From Bolinopsis microptera (Eukaryota; Ctenophora; Tentaculata; Lobata; Bolinopsidae), in contig NC_087082.1 in the NCBI RefSeq assembly GCF_026151205.1, positions 11,886,997 to 11,950,996 of the forward strand: a stretch of 64,000 bases of DNA. The letters run 5' to 3'. Each line of letters opens with the position of its first letter. Positions within the stretch are counted from its first letter, which is position 1. This document shows positions 52,600 to 63,665 of this stretch, piece after piece. Both the position numbers and the translations under genes were made by a program. A model generated the notes under the pieces. The model saw only the letters and a program-made list of their open reading frames with translations, was not told where the DNA came from and did no database searches.

Positions 52600-52664
52600 A
52601 TGGCCACCTGCCAGACATGGTTAGCGAAGAAGGTGGGCTTCTTCCTGTACATCTTGTGAAAGTG
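52600..52664 (+). CDS. Putative small exon
   Basis: Open frame reading HLPDMVSEEGGLLPVHLVKV up to a consensus donor (GTG|GTAAGA at 52665), phase 0 at its 3' end. The 5' limit is uncertain because several weak acceptors precede it. It may pair with the next exon at 52935. Confidence 0.3.
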
Positions 52665-52934
52665 GTAAGAAGTTTACATGACAAACAATTATGTGGTGGG
52701 ATTTTACTGTTTGATTTGTACTTGATGATAAAACAAACTGATAAAAAACCATGCTTAACTTAAACAGTGATACCACTTTAGAATTATCGAGCAAATTTTT
52801 AGAAAACTGATCATTCAAATGTTGGCTATATTTTTCTTTCTTTTTGTTTCGATTTTGTAATTATCCAAGATTGAAAATAACCTTGTTTGAACCAATTTAA
52901 TTTTCCCTGTTAAACGATTAAAACATTTATCCAG

Positions 52935-53101
52935 AGCAATATTGTGAAAGAAATTGAGGTGTGAAGAACGCACAGTTTCACCCCGTGGACCTTCAGAGAG
53001 AAGGGACTACAGTTGTCACAGTCACCGTGTTTAAAGCCGAAACAAAACAAATTGATCCTGATGGGAAGGAAGCGAGTCCGTGTCAAGCAAAGTGGGAACT
53101 G
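52935..53101 (+). pseudogene. Putative exon with a 2-bp frame break
   Basis: Acceptor TTTATCCAG, then SNIVKEIEV and TGA. Two bases later the frame reopens as VKNAQFHPVDLQREG, TTVVTVTVFKAETKQ and PCQAKWEL up to donor GTCAGT at 53102. The break lies in a TGTG dinucleotide duplication near 52959-52963. Either a TG slippage mutation or error, or a different unseen acceptor. The family is not recognised. Confidence 0.35.
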
Positions 53102-54947
53102 GTCAGTAAACACCGGTATGCTGAAAATTGCGGTAAATTTTTTAATTAAATTATAATTTACTAAATTATAAATACTATAAAGATGGTGTCAAGTGCTTGT
53201 GTCACTTTTATTCCCTATAATCTACATGGGTCCATGCGGTCCCTGTGGGCCTTTGGGAGTATTATGGTTTCAGTGACTGCTTGTAGAGAAAATATGAATG
53301 CTCTGCTTTCCAGTAATTTACGAAAGCAGAGCATTGGCTCGACCTCTGATGGCTAGGGTATCCATGAGGGTTCCTGGTTCATAATCCGCTCTATCCTGAT
53401 GCCTGACAATCTTGGTACAACGTCAGGGTGATTCTGCACGGGTGATTTTGTGATTTAGATAACGTTATTGTAATGTTTCATTACATTTCAATGGATTAAG
53501 GTTATTAATTTCAGAATAGGAATGTGCAGATATAATTGCTCTGTGCAGGCAACAAGGTTACCAGGATAAGGTTTTCTCTTGTACAAAATAAGTCAGGCCA
53601 GGGTTTACCAGTTATTTTGGGTCCTACTCTACCTCTACCATTAACTCAGATATCACTTATAAACAGACAAATATAAGGTATTCTGCTCAATTCTTTTGTT
53701 AAACGTATTTACCCTTATGATTATTCTCCTTGGAAGCTTCTAGGGATATTTTCGGACAATAGCTGTAGTTAAACATTTTTAATTCGACTAGGTACCTATT
53801 TAATTAATAACGACGCCAGGGTATTTCTTCACTAGAAAGCACGTGATGAAACGACGAAACCCTCCTCCATAGGCTATATTATATAGTTATTTTATTTTTT
53901 CTCAAAATGGAATCTTGTCATGATATTAGCCGATCTTAACTATTTTACATAACATTGTAATTAGAATTTTTCACATAAATCTTATGCTAGTTTAACAACG
54001 TTTGTACTGGCTATAATACTGTATTATGGCTTACTGAAGCCTATAACTGGACCAAACTGAATAATCAAGAGCTTCATTAAAAACCTCTTGCTTTCAGCTT
54101 CAGAGAAACTCCTTAAACCCTGTGACGTAGTTTAACTAGTGACATTAGATTAGAGTACAGGGTGAGTACTGAATGTTTAATTTGATATTTTACATATTTA
54201 TGTACTTTCAATGCGTTATTATTTTTAATGAATATCAAATTGCTAATTGACAACTGTCCGAGTTGAAACAATTAAGACGTTAAAATTGCCCAATCCCCAG
54301 CAAAAGTTCTGAACAAAGAGTATAGACTTGGAACTTGTTGCAGTACCGGGAAGGAGAGGGAGGGGAAGAAATCTAAAGGCATGGAAGACCTGAATCTGCT
54401 TAATACCTAAGTTTTGTTGTGTAATTTGTACCCTTCCAGGCACACACATTTATAGGATCTGGACTCGCATACTGGTCGGTTAATCGGTACTTGTATATCA
54501 TAACAGTAGTACCACCCACTTAACAATCAAGTGCGTATCTCACAATGCCAATAATATCAGCAAATTTAAACTATACTCGTGTACACGTCAATACACTACG
54601 CGTGCCACGTACAAATTGGGCGTATTACCTAATAGTAATATTATACATTACATGCATCATATACATTAAAACACAGTCGCGCCGCGCATTCATAGATCAC
54701 AGGCTATCTATACATCACATCTCCGCAAGCAATCCTCGCGCGCGCCCAACTTTTTCGTTGCATGGTAACGAACGGAAGGAAGGAAGGAAGGACACACGAC
54801 ATATTTAAACCCACCTATCTCGTTCTCCAAAATCCACGTTTTTCTGCAAAAACCTCCATTCGTAACCTTTCACTATTGCCTTTTTTCAAAAGGGTGAAAA
54901 GGAAAAAATAAGCATGATGATATCATAAGATCGTAACATCATGGCAA
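53102..54947. other. Non-coding stretch
   Basis: No exon recognised. A short (GGAA)n run lies at about 54772-54790 and CG-rich bits near 54673-54750. CACGTG near 53840. Confidence 0.35.
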
Positions 54948-55790
54948 TTACTTCAATAGCACCAAGAAAATGTAAGAGAATGAAATATTTGCTAGCTGGT
55001 TAGCTGGTGGGTCGAACTTGTAAGTTTTGAGACTCCCTTTTGAAATCGCTGGGTAATTTGACAGTTTGTCAATGCATGGTATTGGTAGGAACATAGTTTG
55101 AACACCGTTGGCGCACAGAGAGGACACAGTCAAGAGAAAAGGCACAGTTGAAGATTGAATAATATCATTCTGTAGCTATAACAGTTGATAGGTACTATGA
55201 ATAAGGTAATTAGAAAATTCATTTTGGAGATTCAAAATGTCTAATCAACTTCAATTAAGTAAGGTATACCTGTGATCAATAATAGTGTTATCATCTGACG
55301 ACTCTTTTAAAACTGTGCAAACTGGGACATCATTCAGCCCTTTCATTAATGTGACATATTTCGTTTGTGGTGTATGACGACAAAATGGGTCCCCTCCAAT
55401 ACTTATGTGGTGTGATCTGCAAAGAAAAAGCAATTATTAGAAGCAAAAGCAAGATCATTCTTTCCCTCAAAGTAAGGGTAGATCAGAGTTTTACTGCAAC
55501 TGTAATAGTCTGTTCAATTTAAAAGCATTGCATATAGCCTATATGAAAACTAATTATTCTAGTGATTATAAGCTAAATCTTGGAGGAAGATAATCGTAGT
55601 ATTAAAGAAATATTATGGAGGAGTGAACAGGTCAAAAAAAATGTATTATAATTACTTTGGATCATCATCAACTGAACAAAAAGCTTGTGCTTCAGATAGT
55701 CCTGGTATATGATGAATGTGGAAAGGTTGAGGTTTATTACGGTTTGTCTCATTGCGGTGAATTGATTTCTTGTCTTGTGAGAACATCAAC
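54948..55790 (-). CDS. Partial minus-strand gene, three putative exons, family unknown
   Basis: Minus-strand open exons in order: 5' exon ending at 55666 (phase 2; reads FSQDKKSIHRNETNRNK, FHIHHIPGLSEAQAFC, SVDDDPK, with a hydrophobic LTNIIFLLLMF just before it); middle exon 55416-55270 (phase 2-2; SHHISIGGDPFCRHTPQTK, GLNDVPVCTVLKESSDDN); last exon about 55169-54948 (NDIIQSSTVPFLLTVSSLC, FLPIPCIDKLSNY, KTYKFDPPANQLANISFS, stop). The first two join in phase. The last needs phase 0 but receives phase 2, so a junction or indel problem remains. The N-terminal hydrophobic segment suggests a secretory or type II membrane protein. Confidence 0.4.
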
Positions 55791-56930
55791 AATAGAAATA
55801 TAATGTTAGTTAACCCATAAAGTAATGAAAATTAAAAACACATGGGACTAGTATAGAAAGTCTGTTGAATAAATTACATTCAATTTTAGCAATAGCCAAT
55901 TGGCTGACTATAAGGTCATGGCCTGAACAAACAATTTTTTTAAATAGTCAAGTGATGCTAAAGCAGAGCACAAATGTGTAATAAGTTAATAGATTAAAAA
56001 CTGATTCATGTGATGCATTACGCAGAGCACAGATAAAAAAACTGATTCAATGATTAAAATTATAGCTGTGAGTGTCAATAAATTACTGTGTCATAGAAAA
56101 AGAACGATGTACACGCGATCTGAGATACCAATATCTCAATATCAAAAGGATAGTGTCTAGAAACATTCATAGTCCATGGTGGCAGGTATCAAGTCTGTTG
56201 AATGGTTATTTGAATAACTCATTAAAAATAGTTGTTTATAAACATCTTGTTGCCAATGAAAATTATTTAAAAAGTATTATTTGTAAGATTGCATTGCAAG
56301 TAGAGCAATGAAAAAGGCAATCTTTAGAAACAGTGATTTCTCTCCGGGGGGGAGAACAGAGGTGCAAGAAAAAACTTTGTGGATATAGAGAGCTAGAGTC
56401 TAGATTTGAACTCGGAGCCACAAGGCCAATGGTTCAGGTGTTTCTGCCAATATTTTAGATGGGGATTATACTGAATTTTTGAAGGTCTGATTTTATATAG
56501 GGTTATTGTTAGGTGTGTTTCTAAAAAATTTCTGTTGGAAATTTTAGTTTATGATCTCTACTATTTATTGTTATGAAAATGCTCATTGTAGCCAGTTATT
56601 TTTTAAAAGATTTTCATCATACATAATGGGGTCATTGTGATATTAAGTGCATATTGTTTCAATAGTTATCTTTACTAGAAACTGGGTTTATTTTGCAATC
56701 TTGCATCAACTTAGAAAAGCCATGATGTTGATACTTTTGACCAAGATGAAAGCATTTAGACCTAAGTCTTGGACCTGTGACCAATTTATGTTCGTATTAG
56801 AACATGGCCAACAGTGTTTTAAAATTTGAATGTCGCTACTAGCTGTCCTTCCTTTGTATGACAGAGAGAAGTCAATAGATTGGTATAATTGACTTGGCAT
56901 AGTATGAATGCAGTGATCTCTTAAAGAAAT
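55791..56930. other. Non-coding stretch, possible tRNA-derived SINE remnant
   Basis: On the minus strand around 56395-56450 a tRNA B-box-like GAGTTCAAATC follows GGCCTTGTGGCTCC, resembling the 3' half of a tRNA-derived SINE head. There is no convincing A box or tail. The rest is featureless. Confidence 0.25.
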
Positions 56931-57291
56931 TTAACGGGTGATACTCGTAAAATATCTGTTCCATATATTGGACCGTCGACGAGTCCAACTCGGCGCGCGT
57001 CCTTACTGGGCCGCGCTCAGCCTGTCATTCCGCCAAATCTTTATTAATGTTTATGAACATAATAGCCTGGGGTCCCCAGGTAACGCGCGACCTGGTAGAT
57101 TCAAGATTGTTAACGGGTGATACTCGTAAAATATTTGTTCCATACCGTCCAACTCGGCGCGCGTCCTGGTAGGTTGTAAACATACAATACAAAACGCGAA
57201 CGTGCGCAGAGTTCGACTCATTGGCTATCGCGTTAATAGTCATGGCATGGCATGGTCTTGGAACAAATATTTTACAAATATCACCCGTTAA
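56931..57291. mobile_element. MITE with ~33-bp terminal inverted repeats and TTAA ends
   Basis: The left end TTAACGGGTGATACTCGTAA is matched by the inverted right end (TTACAAATATCACCCGTTAA, 57272-57291). TTAA at both extremes suggests a TTAA target site, as in piggyBac-like elements. A second left-end copy lies inside at about 57112-57145, so the element is internally duplicated. It has no coding capacity and is CpG-rich. Confidence 0.75.
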
Positions 57292-58640
57292 GATATATGA
57301 TATAAGATATAAGATATATGATAATATTTTGTTTTGATTGACGATGTCAACCCTTCCAGATCGTTGCTGTGCGAAGCAAGAATGCTAGTTTGCGCGGCGC
57401 GTCGAAGCGGCAAAGTCTTCCAATATTTTGTTCCCCAGGAAACCTTACCGTTAGGGGCCTAACTTTGGAAGTAAAAGAGATAGAAACGTCTGGTTTTCAA
57501 CAAAATGTTCGCCTTGTAAAAATAACGTTTCCTCCCCAGGAAAATTCAAAACGCTGTAGATTTTGAATTATTGCGAAAAGTCATATTTTAGGCTTTATAA
57601 AACTGCGCAGCTTTAACTTTGCAGATTGTTGTTATCTGATTGACTGAATCGTATCACGTGGTACGCGGTACAATTGCATTCTTGGAATATTTGAAGCGTG
57701 CAAATGCAATGAACTAGCGAGCGCGCGCGGAGTTCAACAAGCTGTGAAAAGGCGATCACCATGTAGTAATATCGCTAGCCGGTAAGGTCTGCTGGGCGTG
57801 AGATAGCCGAGAAGCTGCAAGGGGGGGGGGGGGGGGGTTTGATGGCGAGTTATTCTTTGTCAAAGTGGATGCTTTTTAAAATGAAACCGAAAGTCTTTAA
57901 ACTGCGCGTTGTGCTGGTTTTATGTATAAGTATCGATTCGCATGACTTGTGACGAAATACCCAATTAGAGTTAGTACAAGCCAAACACAAGGATATCTCG
58001 TGTACAGATCATATGCACCTGTTGCAGCCAGTCGCAGACCATGGTCGCTATAATTGAGCTCTAAGTGACATTAAGTGAGCGTTGAGCCACACTTCTTGAC
58101 AAATTTTGTTTAGAATAACGACCCAATCATTGATCATAAGGTAAAAAGTGTAAGCTGTATTTTAAGGGCTAATCTCAGTCCATCTAAGTCGTAAGTTTGG
58201 AGGAATAATACGGCTAATTTTGCGATTCTTTAAAGTTTTGAATCAAAATACCCTGCTACGCCGTCAACTGGGCCCAGGAAACCTTACCCTTAGGGGCCTA
58301 ACTTTGGAAGTAAAAGAGATGGTTTTCAACAAAATGTTCGCCTTGTAAAAATAACGTTTCCTCCCCAGGAGGAAAATTCAAAACGCTGTAGATTTTGAAT
58401 TATTGCGAAAAGTCATACTTTAGGCCTTATAAAACTGCGCAGCTTTAACTTTGCAGATTGTTGTTCTCTGATTGGCTGAATCGTATCACGTGGTACGCGG
58501 TACAATTGCATTCTTGGAATATTTGAAGCGTGCAGATGCAATGAACTAGCGAGCGCGCGCGGAGTTCAACAAGCTGTGAAAAGGCGATCACCCTGTAGTA
58601 ATATCGCTAGCCGGTAAGGTCTGCTGGGTCTATAATCAGA
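57292..58640. repeat. CpG-rich ~360-bp direct duplication
   Basis: 57434-57795 and 58273-58628 are near-identical (AGGAAACCTTACC at the start, GCTAGCCGGTAAGGTCTGCT at the end), 840 bp apart. Both include TATCACGTGGTACGCGGTAC and GAGCGCGCGCGGAG. A run of 17 G lies at 57821-57837 just after the first copy. Probably two copies of an unclassified element. Confidence 0.75.
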
Positions 58641-60311
58641 GGATATCGAAAAACAAAAAAGCTAAACACTAAAGCTTTGATCGCGTGCGCACAAAATAGT
58701 TATTTGGGGACCCCAGGCATAAACATATAAACATTATATTAGAGTCTAGTCTAAGTGAAACAAATTTAAAATTTTATCCTTTATTTTACAATCATAATAT
58801 AATAATATTTATAAGCCTCCGTTTTGAAAGTTTTAAATTTTAATACATTCACATTTCTATTTGAAATTCAATTTTATGTACAAGTCAATAACTGGCCGCC
58901 AAAGCCGCGCATTCTTGAAAACAGGATTAACTTGATTATAGTTATGCGACTATGTAAATTTAAAACTATCCGTGGTTTTTTCTTTTAAATAAATAAATTA
59001 TAATTTTACCTAAGTCCAAAGCCAGCTTTGAAAAATTTACTATTAAATCATAATATATCGTCAACTTTAAATATTTACAATGCAACAATTCATTAATCTG
59101 TAAACACGCGTACTCCAGCCCCTAAACGCATAAATTGTTATGCGGCGCGGCTCAAGCCGCGCACGCACGTATTATTTTATACTGTTTGCTTTCTAATAAA
59201 TATCGTGCCAATATGTACGTCTAAATTGTAAACGTTCATGTTTTGTGTAAAGTGAATCCAATTGGGACTAGTGACAAGGATAAGGACCCAAGTGCCTGTA
59301 CGGCTTTTTCGGACCCCTGTGGACCACTACTCTTGAAATCACTCTACAACATTGAACATTTATATCTACTACGTCATTTGGCAATTATTGTCATTAATCT
59401 AACTTTCTAATTAATTGCCGAGGGGGAAGAGTAAACGCTTCACATTAAAATTCAATATACAAAATTCAAAACCATCAATACGGTATTAAATATTATGGAC
59501 AAGTCTATAGATCTATTTCGTAGTCATATATTCACATGATTTGCTTTATATTATCTTAATACTGTAATGAAGTACAGTAGGATTTGTGTTTCGAGAAAGA
59601 AAGGTTGCGGTCAAATTATTAACAAAAGTAAACAAAAGTCCATCAGGGACTCCGTGGAGTCGAAAAAGGTACACGGCTGCTGTCTGGTGCTGCTAGGCAT
59701 TTATTGATCAAGATGTTTTATTGTATTGATTTATAATGATTCTATTGTTCGTGACTAATCAAGTTCTAAGTGGAGGTATAAAGTGCTTCTCAAGATACTT
59801 CGTCATCTCATGTCCAGTATAATGATTAAGATAGTATACAATGCAGTTTTAGTAGTTGACCCATACAGTTAAGTCCGTCATAACTCACAATCGTTAAGTC
59901 GTCGGTCAATTGTCAAAGTCGTTGTGTGTTTATTCGTTGAGATAGCAGTAAGCTAAGATGTAAGATAAGATGTTACGCGCGCGCGCGTTTAATCCCGTCG
60001 ACGTGAGATGTGACAATGAAAACTTCATAGAATTATTATTTTCGCGCGTTACGTAGAGTTTACCAGTGTGTAATACTAGTTAACACTGGGTGTACACTGA
60101 GTGTAAGTGTAAGTTTCATATACAAGCCGTTGAATATTTCCAATTTTGAGTGTATCGTGAGCATGTTTTACAGTGCGATTGCTCGGTACTAGTGTGTTTG
60201 TGTATATATATATATCATTTGTGGAGTATGGTGTAAGTAATGTTTTTGGTTGGAGTGCAGTGGTTATATGTATGAGAAAAGATATATGGTCATTTTAGTA
60301 ACTCACATAAA
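58641..60311. other. AT-rich stretch, probably includes 3' UTR of the downstream LINE
   Basis: No genes. The part nearest 60311 must be the 3' untranslated region of the minus-strand LINE, but its 3' end could not be located; a (TA)n run at about 60199-60213 is one candidate. CGCGCGCGCG occurs at about 59976-59987. Confidence 0.4.
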
Positions 60312-63300
60312 TCAGAACTTGAGCTCATTTGTGGCAAAATTAAGCTCACACCAATCAAGTGTATCATGCTTGAATTGCAATTCTCGTAAGGCAATTTTCA
60401 ATATATTCTTAAACCCGTTTGTCGGAGTATTAAAACTTATCTTACTTGATGTTTGTCGACAGCTGTTCCACATGTAGGATGATTGGTAGATGAATTGTGA
60501 GGATGGTTGTGATGTAATGAAATAATCCTCTCGTCGTGGTGACCTGTTAAATGATGAGTACAGTGATAATGGTTCCTCTAACTTATTAATTTTGAATAGT
60601 TCTAAGAGACAAGTGTACTTGTACAGATTGTGGACCGTCAACAACCTGTGGGTTTTAAACAAGGGCTTGGAGTGTTCTTTTTGGTAAAAGTCCACCCCCA
60701 GTCTTTGCTTATCAACAGGTCGTGTTCGGGCACACGTTTTAAACTTCTCTAGGTAAGCTTCTCTATCCCCAAACAGAATTCTTATACACTTTTTCTGTGT
60801 TTTAAAGATAGGTTCAAGTCGGTTATTGCTAATACCACCCCACACAGATATTCCAAATCCTAAATGTGATTCAAATAGAGTATGATATAAATCCTTATAA
60901 TACTGCTTTGGGACAATGTGTCGTATTCTGCACAGCTTTCCTACTTCGCATTTAAGTTTTGAGTTAAGTGACTGCGTATGTGATTTCCAGTTAAGTTGGT
61001 CGTCAATAATAACGCCTAGAAATTTAGCTTCTTGAACTCTTTTAATAACTACATTATTTAAGGTTAGTATGTTCTCGTCATTTTCTACTTCCTCTTTGGC
61101 CCGTGAGGGTTTAAAATGAATAAAACAACATTTCTTAATGTTAATATGTAATAAGTTTAGTTTCATATACTTGTACACAAATGATAGAACTTCATTTCCT
61201 TTTTCGTATAGTCTTTTGACATATGTGTCTTCTATAAATATGTTAGTGTCGTCGGCAAATAGTATAAACTTTCCTATAATTGATGAGTTACGGATGTCAT
61301 TAATATAAATAATAAAAAGTAAGGGACCAAGACAGCTCCCCTGCGGCACTCCATAGACTACTGGAAGTTTCTCGGATTCTTCACCTAATACCGAGACATA
61401 CTGGTATCTGTTCGACAGGTAACTTGCTATAAGGTTATTTGCATTTCCACGGATTCCATAATTTTCTAACTTATGCAGTAACTTTTCATGTGATATTGTA
61501 TCAAAGGCTTTACTAAGATCAATAAATATTCCAAGAACGTGTTGTTTTTTCTTGAGGCAAGATTCTACGTGGTTCACTGAGTAATTTAGGGCATAACTGG
61601 TCGAGTGATTTTTACGGAATCCGTACTGGTTTTCATATAAGGAGTTCTGTGAATGAAAGAAGCTGTATAATCTATTGAATATAATCTTTTCAAATATTTT
61701 ACCAAACACAGCTAGCGTTGATACAGGTCTATAGTTTTCAAGGAGTTCCTGGTTATCTTTCTTGTAAATGGGACTAATCCTTCCAACTTTAAGGTCATCT
61801 GGAAATATGCCATCTTTCATACATTCGTTATACAGTACAGTGAGTAAAGGAGTAACTATTTTAGAGGACTGCTTAATTACATGAATCGGTATGTCACTTG
61901 CCTTGCCATTTTTAAGTTCAGATATGATTTTGCTAACCTCGTCTGTTGTGCAGTCATGCATGTAAATGCTGGAAGTGTTTGAAAGCGGTAGATAATCATA
62001 GAAACTAGGTATACTGTTTATGTTAATTTGTCCAAGATCATTGTAAGCGGTATTTAGGTCAGAGGCTAATGATACAAAATATTTATTGAATTCGTTTGCT
62101 ATGATCCTTCTATTTGTTATCTTAACGTTGTCTATGGTGAACAGCGGCTTTATTTCACGCCGCCGTTTACCTCTTATACGATTTATTAGTTCCCAGGTCT
62201 TTTTACTATCACCGCTATTTTCAGCAAATTTACCAGAGAAGTATTCTGTTTTCACAGTTTGACGTGTTTTCTTTAGGACTTTTCTGTATTCTTTGTAGAT
62301 AAGGTAGCGACTACGTTTTAGTGAGCATTCAGGGCACTGGCAAATGCCGCCCTTGTTATCAGTTTCCCCGAGTTTACATTTTCTATTTCTTATCTCGACC
62401 CAATTTTCGTACAGTTTATGCTGATTATTAATTGAGCAAATGAGACCGGGAGTTATCCAAGGGTTAACCTGAACAGTTCTCTTAGAGGTTTTCGGGGTCT
62501 CTAGTTTAAACGATTTTTCGACGCAGTTTTTGTAAGTGTCATGGAATTCAGTAAAGTTATGGATTGTTTTAGTTTTAAGCTCATCTTCAAGATCCACTAG
62601 GAAGCCGTTAACATTTGATTGACAGAAGTCGTAATATTGTTTAAAAGAAGTTTTTTCAGAGTTGACTTCAACATTCCAGTTAAATGTGTTAAAAATAGGT
62701 GAGTGATGAGTTATTCGTTCTTTTAGGGTGCCTGAAGTAATCACATTCTCAATATCGTTAGTAATAATGTTATCTATGCAGGATGCTTTACAGCCTGGTT
62801 TTTCGTGGGTAACAATAGATATTAACGGACAAAATCCTTTACTGAATAATATTTCTTCATATTTTTGAACATTTTTGTTATCTTTATCATGAAGATCGAT
62901 ATTAAAGTCTCCAGCTAGATAACTAAACTTCGGCATGTGATCAAGAAGGTTAGAAAGTTCAACTAGAGCTTGGGAAATACAGCCACTTGGTGGACGATAC
63001 AAAACACCTACATTAACAGGTTGATCTTCGTTACTTAATGATAAGACAAGTATTTCTAGATGTTCTGTGACTTGTGATATATTCTCAATTACAGTAGCAT
63101 TTAATTTATCGTCAACATAAAGGGCTACTCCAGTGCCCTTTTGTTTGTTAGGTGCTGTGTCCTGATAGTAACTATTATAACCGTCGAGCTGAAATAGATT
63201 GCTTGATTCTTTTTCAGTGTTGGTTTCAGCTAGGGCTATTACGGAGAATTTTGTTTTGTACCTACAGGTTTCAATGGCAAGGTTGTCAAAATTTGATTTA

Positions 63301-63665
63301 TTTCCATCAATATTTTGAAAGAGAATAGATGATTGTTTCTTTACTTGGTTGCAGAGAATATTTGTAAGGTCAGATGCAGTGTATGAGTTACAATCATTTA
63401 AAGTATTTGAGATTTTGGTTGTGTATTCGTCTAGGTTGTTGTCGTCGTCGTCATTGTCAGTGAGTAGTTTAAATGGGTTGTATTTAACCTTGTCTAAATG
63501 GATACAACGAGTACAGTAAAACTCATTAGATTGGCTATTTGGATTTGATTTGCGATAGCATTTATGGTGCATTATGCAGTCACAGTGAAAACATTCAACT
63601 ATTGTTTGGCCGATGACTATGTTCTTAGAACAGACAGGACATACCTCCTTAATGAGGGGAGTCAT
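60312..63665 (-). CDS. LINE ORF2: PHD-like zinc finger, APE endonuclease, reverse transcriptase
   Basis: 1117 residues from ATG at 63663-63665. The N-terminus (first ~55 residues) is a PHD-like C4HC3 cluster (CPVCSK, CFHC, HHKCY, CTRC). It is followed by an APE-type endonuclease at about 110-345: FQNIDGN, IALAETN, GTGVALYVDD, YRPPSG, LAGDFNIDL, CIDNII and THHSPIF. The reverse transcriptase is at about 640-900: NYRPVSTLAVFGKIFEK, IDLSKAFDTISH, YGVPQGSCLGPLLFIIYIND, the catalytic ILFADDTNIF and FLGVIIDDQLNW. The endonuclease nicks target DNA and the RT primes cDNA there. All catalytic motifs I can check are present. The start overlaps the ORF1 stop (ATGA). Confidence 0.92.
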   Translation of the reverse strand: MTPLIKEVCPVCSKNIVIGQTIVECFHCDCIMHHKCYRKSNPNSQSNEFYCTRCIHLDKVKYNPFKLLTDNDDDDNNLDEYTTKISNTLNDCNSYTASDLTNILCNQVKKQSSILFQNIDGNKSNFDNLAIETCRYKTKFSVIALAETNTEKESSNLFQLDGYNSYYQDTAPNKQKGTGVALYVDDKLNATVIENISQVTEHLEILVLSLSNEDQPVNVGVLYRPPSGCISQALVELSNLLDHMPKFSYLAGDFNIDLHDKDNKNVQKYEEILFSKGFCPLISIVTHEKPGCKASCIDNIITNDIENVITSGTLKERITHHSPIFNTFNWNVEVNSEKTSFKQYYDFCQSNVNGFLVDLEDELKTKTIHNFTEFHDTYKNCVEKSFKLETPKTSKRTVQVNPWITPGLICSINNQHKLYENWVEIRNRKCKLGETDNKGGICQCPECSLKRSRYLIYKEYRKVLKKTRQTVKTEYFSGKFAENSGDSKKTWELINRIRGKRRREIKPLFTIDNVKITNRRIIANEFNKYFVSLASDLNTAYNDLGQININSIPSFYDYLPLSNTSSIYMHDCTTDEVSKIISELKNGKASDIPIHVIKQSSKIVTPLLTVLYNECMKDGIFPDDLKVGRISPIYKKDNQELLENYRPVSTLAVFGKIFEKIIFNRLYSFFHSQNSLYENQYGFRKNHSTSYALNYSVNHVESCLKKKQHVLGIFIDLSKAFDTISHEKLLHKLENYGIRGNANNLIASYLSNRYQYVSVLGEESEKLPVVYGVPQGSCLGPLLFIIYINDIRNSSIIGKFILFADDTNIFIEDTYVKRLYEKGNEVLSFVYKYMKLNLLHINIKKCCFIHFKPSRAKEEVENDENILTLNNVVIKRVQEAKFLGVIIDDQLNWKSHTQSLNSKLKCEVGKLCRIRHIVPKQYYKDLYHTLFESHLGFGISVWGGISNNRLEPIFKTQKKCIRILFGDREAYLEKFKTCARTRPVDKQRLGVDFYQKEHSKPLFKTHRLLTVHNLYKYTCLLELFKINKLEEPLSLYSSFNRSPRREDYFITSQPSSQFIYQSSYMWNSCRQTSSKISFNTPTNGFKNILKIALRELQFKHDTLDWCELNFATNELKF

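Noticed and set aside
56395-56450. Possible tRNA gene on the minus strand
   Set aside because: Only a B-box-like block is present; no cloverleaf can be drawn. At most a SINE remnant.
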